Shown here piece by piece: positions 59,311 to 64,000 of a DNA stretch of 64,000 bases (position 1 is its first letter; each line of letters begins with the position of its first letter). Position numbers and translations under genes: made by a program. The stretch comes from Kribbella sandramycini (lineage in GTDB: Bacteria; Actinomycetota; Actinomycetes; Propionibacteriales; Kribbellaceae): contig NZ_JABJRC010000010.1 in NCBI RefSeq assembly GCF_013131805.1, forward strand, positions 62,001 to 126,000. Reading direction: 5' to 3'. Under the pieces are notes generated by a model that searched no databases, had not been told where the DNA came from, and saw only the letters and a list, made by a program, of their open reading frames with translations.

Positions 59311-61662
59311 TCAGGCAGCGTACTGACGGGCGTCCACCTGGGCCGGTTCGAGGGCCAGCTCCAGCACCTCGCGGACGTCGCTGACCGGGTGCACGGTCAG
59401 CTCCGCGAGCACGGACTCCGGGACGTCGTCCAGGTCCGGCTCGTTCCGCTTCGGGATCAGGATCGTGGTCAGCCCGGCCCGGTGGGCGGCGAGCAGTTTC
59501 TGCTTCACGCCGCCGATCGGGAGCACCCGGCCGGTCAGCGACACCTCACCGGTCATCGCGACCTCCGAGCGGACCGGCCGCCCGGACAGCAGCGACGCGA
59601 GCGCCGTCGTCATCGTCACACCGGCCGAAGGCCCGTCCTTCGGGACGGCGCCGGCCGGCACGTGGATGTGGGTGTTCCGCTCGGCCAGGTCGCCGACCGG
59701 GAGCCCCAGCTCCGCGCCGTGCGAGCGCAGGTACGACAGGGCGATCTGCGCCGACTCCTTCATCACGTCACCCAGCTGCCCGGTCAACGTGACTCCGGTC
59801 GGGCCGGTCTCCTTGTCGGCCAGTGACGCCTCGATGAAGAGGACGTCGCCGCCCGCGCCGGTCACCGCCAGCCCGGTCGCCACCCCCGGCAGCGCCGTCC
59901 GCTCCGCCGACTCCGGCGTGAACTTGGGCGAGCCCAGGTAGCCCTTGAGGTCGCTGTCGCTGATCGTCAGCTTGCCGACCTCTTCGCCGAGCGCAATGCG
60001 AGACGTCACCTTGCGCAGTACCCGAGCGATCCCGCGCTCGAGCTGCCGGACGCCGGCCTCCCGGGTGTACTCCCCGGCCAGCAACCGCAGCGCCGAGTCC
60101 TCGACGGACACCTCGTCCGCCGTCAGGCCCGCCCGCTCCAGCTGACGCGGAAGCAGGTGGTCACGGGCGATGGTGACCTTCTCCTCCTCGGTGTACCCGT
60201 CCAGCTGCACCAGCTCCATCCGGTCCAGCAGGGGGCCGGGGATCGAGTCCAGCACGTTCGCCGTGGCCAGGAAGACCACGTCGGACAGGTCGAGCTCGAC
60301 CTCCAGGTAGTGGTCCCGGAAGGTGTGGTTCTGCGCGGGGTCGAGGACCTCCAGCAGCGCGGCCGTCGGGTCGCCGCGGTAGTCCGCGCCGACCTTGTCG
60401 ATCTCGTCGAGCAGGACGACGGGGTTCATCGACCCGGCCTCGGTGATCGCCCGGACGATCCGGCCCGGCAGGGCGCCGACGTACGTCCGCCGATGCCCGC
60501 GGACCTCCGCCTCGTCGCGGACGCCGCCCAGCGCGACCCGGACGAACTTCCGCCCCATGGCGCGCGCGACGGATTCACCCAGCGAGGTCTTACCCACGCC
60601 CGGAGGGCCGACGAGCGCGAGGACGGCGCCGCTTCGGCGTCCGCCGACGACACCCAACCCACGGTCGGCCCGACGGCGACGGACCGCCAGGTACTCGGTG
60701 ATGCGCTCCTTGACGTCGTCCAGACCGGCGTGGTCCGCGTCCAGGACGGCGCGGGCTTCGCGCAGGTCGTAGCTGTCCTCGCTGCGCTCGTTCCACGGCA
60801 CTTCGAGGACGGTGTCGAGCCACGTCCGGATCCAGCCGACCTCGGGCGACTGCTCGGCCGTCCGCTCCAGCTTGTCGACCTCGGCCAGGGCGGCCTTGGC
60901 GACGTGCTCGGGCAGGTCGGCCGCCTCGACGCGGGCGCGGTAGTCCTCTTCCTCGGACTCCGCCTTCCCGTCGAGCTCGGCCAGCTCCTTGCGGATGGCC
61001 GCCATCTGCTGGCGCAGCAGGAACTCGCGCTGCTGCTTCTCCATCCCCTCCTGGACGTCCTTCTGGATCGTCTCGGAGACCTCGAGCTCGGCCAGGTGGT
61101 CCTTCACCCAGCCGATCAGCTTCTCCAGCCGCTCGGAGACGTTCGCGTTCTCCAGCAGCTCGGACTTCTGCTCGTTGCTCAGGTACGACGCGTACCCGCC
61201 CAGGTCGGACAGCTCACCGGGGTCGGTGACCTGCTTGACCGAGTCGATGACCTGCCAGGCGCCGCGGCGCTCCAGCACGGACGTCGTGAGCGACTTGTAC
61301 TCGCGGGCCAGCTCGGCCGACCGCGCGTCGGTGATTTCGTGCAGGCGGGTCGCGCCGACCCACAGCGCGGCGCCCGGACCGGTGGTCCCGGCGCCGATCA
61401 GGACCCGCGCGGTTCCGCGGATCACGGCCGCCTGGGCGCCGCCCGGCAGCCGGCCGATCTGCTCGATCTCACCGAGCGTCCCGGCCTTCGCATATTTCCC
61501 GTCCAGCCGCGGTACCAGCAACACCTGGTCGGCACCCGAGGCCTGCGCGGCATCGATCGCCGCTCGCGCCTCGCTGTCGGCGAGGCGGACCGGCACGACC
61601 ATACCCGGCAGAACGACCAGGTCGTCCAACGGCAGAACCGGAAGATTCAACGTATCGGTCAC
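59311..61662 (-). CDS. lon: ATP-dependent protease Lon
   Basis: 783 residues. It unfolds and degrades damaged and regulatory proteins in the cytosol. The LonN substrate domain starts NLPVLPLDDLVVLPGMVVPV; the middle coiled coil has KQQREFLLRQQMAAIRKELA. AAA+ motifs are Walker A GPPGVGKTSLGESVA and Walker B NPVVLLDEIDKVGADY. The serine/lysine dyad lies in PKDGPSAGVTMTTALAS (Ser679) and IGGVKQKLLAAHRAG (Lys720), close to the E. coli numbering. An HspR-type HAIR element lies 24 bases before the ATG, so it is expected to be heat-shock controlled. Confidence 0.95.
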   Translation of the reverse strand: MTDTLNLPVLPLDDLVVLPGMVVPVRLADSEARAAIDAAQASGADQVLLVPRLDGKYAKAGTLGEIEQIGRLPGGAQAAVIRGTARVLIGAGTTGPGAALWVGATRLHEITDARSAELAREYKSLTTSVLERRGAWQVIDSVKQVTDPGELSDLGGYASYLSNEQKSELLENANVSERLEKLIGWVKDHLAELEVSETIQKDVQEGMEKQQREFLLRQQMAAIRKELAELDGKAESEEEDYRARVEAADLPEHVAKAALAEVDKLERTAEQSPEVGWIRTWLDTVLEVPWNERSEDSYDLREARAVLDADHAGLDDVKERITEYLAVRRRRADRGLGVVGGRRSGAVLALVGPPGVGKTSLGESVARAMGRKFVRVALGGVRDEAEVRGHRRTYVGALPGRIVRAITEAGSMNPVVLLDEIDKVGADYRGDPTAALLEVLDPAQNHTFRDHYLEVELDLSDVVFLATANVLDSIPGPLLDRMELVQLDGYTEEEKVTIARDHLLPRQLERAGLTADEVSVEDSALRLLAGEYTREAGVRQLERGIARVLRKVTSRIALGEEVGKLTISDSDLKGYLGSPKFTPESAERTALPGVATGLAVTGAGGDVLFIEASLADKETGPTGVTLTGQLGDVMKESAQIALSYLRSHGAELGLPVGDLAERNTHIHVPAGAVPKDGPSAGVTMTTALASLLSGRPVRSEVAMTGEVSLTGRVLPIGGVKQKLLAAHRAGLTTILIPKRNEPDLDDVPESVLAELTVHPVSDVREVLELALEPAQVDARQYAA

Positions 61663-61685
61663 GCTGTCACACCCTTATCCAAAGA

Positions 61686-61704
61686 TTGAGTCTGATTGGC
61701 TCAA
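61686..61704. promoter_or_regulatory. HAIR-like HspR operator upstream of lon
   Basis: TTGAGT-N7-GCTCAA, matching the HAIR consensus (TTGAGT-N7-ACTCAA) in 11 of 12 symmetric bases. On the lon strand its TTGAGC half lies at a typical -35 distance (17 bases) from TGGATA. Repression by HspR, as reported for lon in Streptomyces, is inferred. Confidence 0.75.
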
Positions 61705-61750
61705 CCAGGGTTGTGACCAGGTCATTCCCGGCGTTCGCTGAGGGTGAAAC

Positions 61751-62866
61751 TCACGCTGTCAGCAGTTCACCGATCCGGCGTAGACCGGAAATGTCGTGGA
61801 CGTCGTCGGCCAGCGCCGGGACCTCGACGGTCGGGATGGAGCGGTGGCCGCGTTTGAACCGGTCGGCGCGCTTCCGGTCCGCGACCACCTGCTGCATCTT
61901 GTCGGCGTGCAGCCGGAGCAGCGCGGCGGTCAGCGGGGACTTCTCCGCCTCCTCCAGCTTCTCGGCTGCCGCGAGCGACCGCTCGGCCGACAGATCCATC
62001 GCCTCCGAGTTGGTCACTCGGTTGAGGACGACGCCGGCCAGCGGCATGTTCTCCGCGCGCAGTCGCTCGGTGAAGTACGACGCCTCCCGCAGCGCGTCGT
62101 TCTGCGGGGCGGCAACCACGAGGAAGGCCGTGTGCGGCTCGCGCAGCAGCGCGACCGTCTTCTCGGCCCGCTGCCGGAACCCGCCGAAGAGCGTGTCGAA
62201 CGCCGCGACGAACGTCTGCACATCGGTCAGCACCTGAGCGCCCAGGACCTTGTTCAGCACCGACATCGCCATGTTCACCGCGGTCGACATCAGCCGGAAC
62301 GGCCCCTTCGCCGGCGCCAGCAGCAGCCGCAGGAACCGCCCTTCCAGGAGCGAGGCCAATCGCTCCGGCGCATCCAGGAAGTCCAGCGCGGAGCGCGACG
62401 GCGGCGTGTCCACCACGATCAGATCCCAGTCGCCCGAAGCCTCGGCCTGCTTGTGCAGTTGCCCGAGCTTCTCCATCGCCATGTACTCCTGCGTCCCCGC
62501 GAACGACGACGACAGCGCCACGTAGAACGGATTCGCCAGGATCTGCTCCGCCTTCTCCGGCGTCGCATGCGCGAGCACGACCTCGTCGAAGGTCCGCTTC
62601 ATATCCAGCATCATCGCGTCCAGCCGCCCGTCGCCCCCCACCCCCGCGACCGCCCGCGGCGTGTTGTCCAGCTCCGTCAACCCCAGCGACTGCGCCAACC
62701 GCCGAGCCGGATCGATCGTCAGCACCACGACCTTCCGCCCCCGCTCAGCAGCCCGCAACCCCAACGCCGCCGCCGTCGTAGTCTTCCCCACCCCACCCGA
62801 CCCACAAGTAACCACAATCCGAGTCCCCGGATCATCAATCAACGCATCCAGATCGAGCTCACTCAC
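61751..62866 (-). CDS. ArsA/Get3-like ATPase (second of a pair)
   Basis: 371 residues. The deviant Walker A (signature Lys) motif VVTCGSGGVGKTTTAAALGL, switch I VVVLTIDPARRLAQSLGLTE, switch II DLIVVDTPPSRSALDFLDAP and A-loop-type VLNRVTNSEAMD are those of the ArsA/Get3 family. The central region (FVAAFDTLFGGFRQRAEKTV) is helical. There are no Cys pairs for arsenite, so a Get3-like client-protein role is more likely than arsenite export. The pair with the next-upstream ATPase is conserved in mycobacteria (Rv3679-Rv3680 type). ATGA overlap with the upstream minisatellite ORF. Confidence 0.92.
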   Translation of the reverse strand: MSELDLDALIDDPGTRIVVTCGSGGVGKTTTAAALGLRAAERGRKVVVLTIDPARRLAQSLGLTELDNTPRAVAGVGGDGRLDAMMLDMKRTFDEVVLAHATPEKAEQILANPFYVALSSSFAGTQEYMAMEKLGQLHKQAEASGDWDLIVVDTPPSRSALDFLDAPERLASLLEGRFLRLLLAPAKGPFRLMSTAVNMAMSVLNKVLGAQVLTDVQTFVAAFDTLFGGFRQRAEKTVALLREPHTAFLVVAAPQNDALREASYFTERLRAENMPLAGVVLNRVTNSEAMDLSAERSLAAAEKLEEAEKSPLTAALLRLHADKMQQVVADRKRADRFKRGHRSIPTVEVPALADDVHDISGLRRIGELLTA

Positions 62867-63213
62867 CGCGCCACCCCCTCACCCAAGCCGCCCGCAAGCG
62901 AGCCCGCCACACCCACGCGCCCCGCGCCAGCTCGGCCGACGCCTGAGCCCACGCGCCCCGCGCCAGCTCGGCCGACGCCCGAGCCCACGCGCCCCGCGCC
63001 AGCTCGGCCGACGCCCGAGCCCGCTCGTCTCGTGCTTGCTCGGCTGGCGTCTGCGTCCGCTTGCGCTGCGCCCGCTCGGCCGGCGCCTGCGCCCGCTCGG
63101 CCCACGCTCAGCTCCGCTTCGCTGCGTGCTCCGCCGCACTTCTCGGCGGCCCCGGCGAACCCGGCCCGGGGGAAGGTTGCGGCCGCTCTCCGGCGAACCC
63201 GCGTCGTGCTCAT
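62863..63213 (-). CDS. Low-complexity ORF coupled between two ArsA-like ATPases
   Basis: 116 codons. Its ATG (63213) overlaps the upstream ATPase stop and its TGA overlaps the downstream ATPase start, both 4-bp ATGA junctions, so a ribosome could pass through all three. The product is Gly/Ala/Arg-rich; residues 63-100 repeat VGSGVGRAGAGR, encoded by a 36-bp minisatellite. No domain recognised. It may be a real basic linker protein or just a translated spacer that keeps the two ATPases coupled. Confidence 0.45.
   Translation of the reverse strand: MSTTRVRRRAAATFPRAGFAGAAEKCGGARSEAELSVGRAGAGAGRAGAAQADADASRASTRRAGSGVGRAGAGRVGSGVGRAGAGRVGSGVGRAGAGRVGVAGSLAGGLGEGVAR
62912..63019. repeat. 36-bp tandem minisatellite, three units
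   Basis: Units begin at 62912, 62948 and 62984, each starting CCCACGCGCCCCGCGCCAGC and differing at one or two bases. A fourth, degraded copy continues to about 63060. 36 bases is 12 codons, so copy-number change keeps the frame of the overlapping ORF. Confidence 0.85.
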
Positions 63214-64000
63214 CCGGTGAACTCCTCGGCGAGGTCCAGCAGGGCGCCGTGGTCGATTCCCCCGGGCTGGAGGGCGAGTTCGGTGACTTGTTTGCCTAGG
63301 GCATCTATGCGGTCGCGGTTCTCGCGTTCGAGGCCGACGCGGACGGCGTGGTCGCGGGCTTCGGCGGCGAGGGTGGCGACCATCTCCTTGCTGTAGGAGA
63401 CGCCGGCCGCGCGGAGGCCCTTGGCGAGTTCGGCGGCGGGGAGTTTCTCCTTCACCGCAAGGGCGATCGCGTCGTCGTCGAGCGGGCTGTGCCGGACCAT
63501 GTTGACGACGATCGAGCCGATCCGCAGATCGAGGGCTTCGAGTTGTTCGACGGCGTCCAGGGTCTCCTGGACCGGCATCTCCTCGAGCAGCGTGACGAGA
63601 TGGATGCGGGTGACGTCCGAGCGCAGCATGCCCATGATCGCGTCCGCCTGGTTACGGACCGGGCCGACCTTGGCCAGATCCGCGACCTCGTGGTTCACGT
63701 TCAGGAACGGGCCGATCCGCCCGGTCGGCGGCGCGTCCACGACGACGGCGTCGTACGCGAGTTTGCCGTGCGCCTTGCGCCGGGTCGCCTCGTAGACCTT
63801 GCCGGTCAGCAGGACGTCGCGCAGCCCGGGCGCGATCGTGGTGACGAAGTCGATCGCGCCGACCTTGTCGAGCGCCTTCCCGGCGCGGCCGAGGTGGTAG
63901 TACATGTCGAGGTACTCCAGCAGCGCGGCCTCGGCGTCCACCGCCAGCGCGAACACCTCGCCGCCGCCGGCCCCGGTCGCGATCTTGCGCTCGACGTACG
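63210..64000 (-). CDS. ArsA/Get3-like ATPase (first of a pair), 5' end outside the window
   Basis: 263 residues visible, missing the N-terminal P-loop, which lies beyond base 64000. Present: YVERKIATGAGGGEVFALAV, the switch II segment YDAVVVDAPPTGRIGPFLNV, ARL-type VRNQADAIMGML, LDLRIGSIVVNMVRHSPLDD (A-loop region) and a helical C-terminus. It matches the first ATPase of the actinobacterial ArsA-like pair. Its last codon overlaps the start of the minisatellite ORF by 4 bp, so the two ATPases are probably made together and may form a heteromer. Confidence 0.9.
   Translation of the reverse strand, partial: YVERKIATGAGGGEVFALAVDAEAALLEYLDMYYHLGRAGKALDKVGAIDFVTTIAPGLRDVLLTGKVYEATRRKAHGKLAYDAVVVDAPPTGRIGPFLNVNHEVADLAKVGPVRNQADAIMGMLRSDVTRIHLVTLLEEMPVQETLDAVEQLEALDLRIGSIVVNMVRHSPLDDDAIALAVKEKLPAAELAKGLRAAGVSYSKEMVATLAAEARDHAVRVGLERENRDRIDALGKQVTELALQPGGIDHGALLDLAEEFTG

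Noticed and set aside
62912..63060. Short tandem repeats as a CRISPR array
   Set aside because: Units are directly adjacent without spacers and lie in an open frame; no cas genes nearby.

Overview
The window is very GC-rich, uses many GTG starts, packs genes with 4-bp stop/start overlaps and has convergent genes sharing 3' ends. The gene order is classic actinobacterial: tRNA-Ser(GGA) - SRP RNA - nadE - dnaX - ybaB - recR - lysC - asd at one end, and tRNA-Pro - metallophosphoesterase - PASTA-type class A PBP - paired ArsA/Get3-like ATPases at the other. I infer a soil actinomycete of the Nocardioidaceae/Kribbellaceae type. That is inference from gene order and composition, not a database match.

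Region by region: (1) 1-937 is the end of a VWA-like protein that appears frameshifted at a C7 run. (2) 935-6866 is bracketed by a direct repeat of the 3' end of tRNA-Ser. Inside are a three-gene coupled operon (DUF1579-like, AlkD-like HEAT protein, DUF4038-like glycosidase) and a divergent AfsR/LuxR-type regulator with a perfect palindrome between them, so this looks like a small integrated island. (3) 6859-25079 is mostly housekeeping: tRNA-Ser, SRP RNA with a very G-rich promoter, nadE, a MarR/acyl-CoA ligase pair, dnaX with a huge Gly/Ala linker, ybaB-recR behind a cluster of DnaA-box-like sites, dinB under a perfect LexA box, and lysC-asd. It also holds one possible injection-system-type cargo protein at 10943-12169. 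(4) 25229-27867 holds a secreted protein, a two-HTH regulator and a 1.1-kb structured stretch without a convincing gene.

(5) 27868-43190 is a 14-gene, tightly coupled envelope-polysaccharide operon. It encodes a TagGH/Wzm-Wzt ABC exporter and all five enzyme types needed to turn UDP-GlcNAc into UDP-ManNAc3NAcA: 6-dehydrogenase, 3-oxidase, aminotransferase, N-acetyltransferase and 2-epimerase. It also carries an acyltransferase, several glycosyltransferases, and a pair of related, poorly characterised glycosyltransferase-like proteins, one of them fused to an extra N-terminal domain. I infer a teichuronic-acid-like wall polymer. A nested bidirectional terminator closes the operon.

(6) 43287-54579 is mixed metabolism: a secreted X-Pro peptidase-like hydrolase, a divergent NAD-kinase-like protein, an SPFH protein and a NrtR-like NUDIX regulator separated by two identical operators, SDR and PfkB genes, a secreted hydrolase, an SCOT-type CoA transferase, and TPR, CBM9-like and membrane proteins. 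(7) 54655-64000 is the cell-wall/chaperone end: tRNA-Pro, metallophosphoesterase, YqeY-like protein, PASTA PBP, Lon with an HspR-type HAIR operator, and two ArsA-like ATPases separated by a translationally coupled ORF that contains a 36-bp coding minisatellite.
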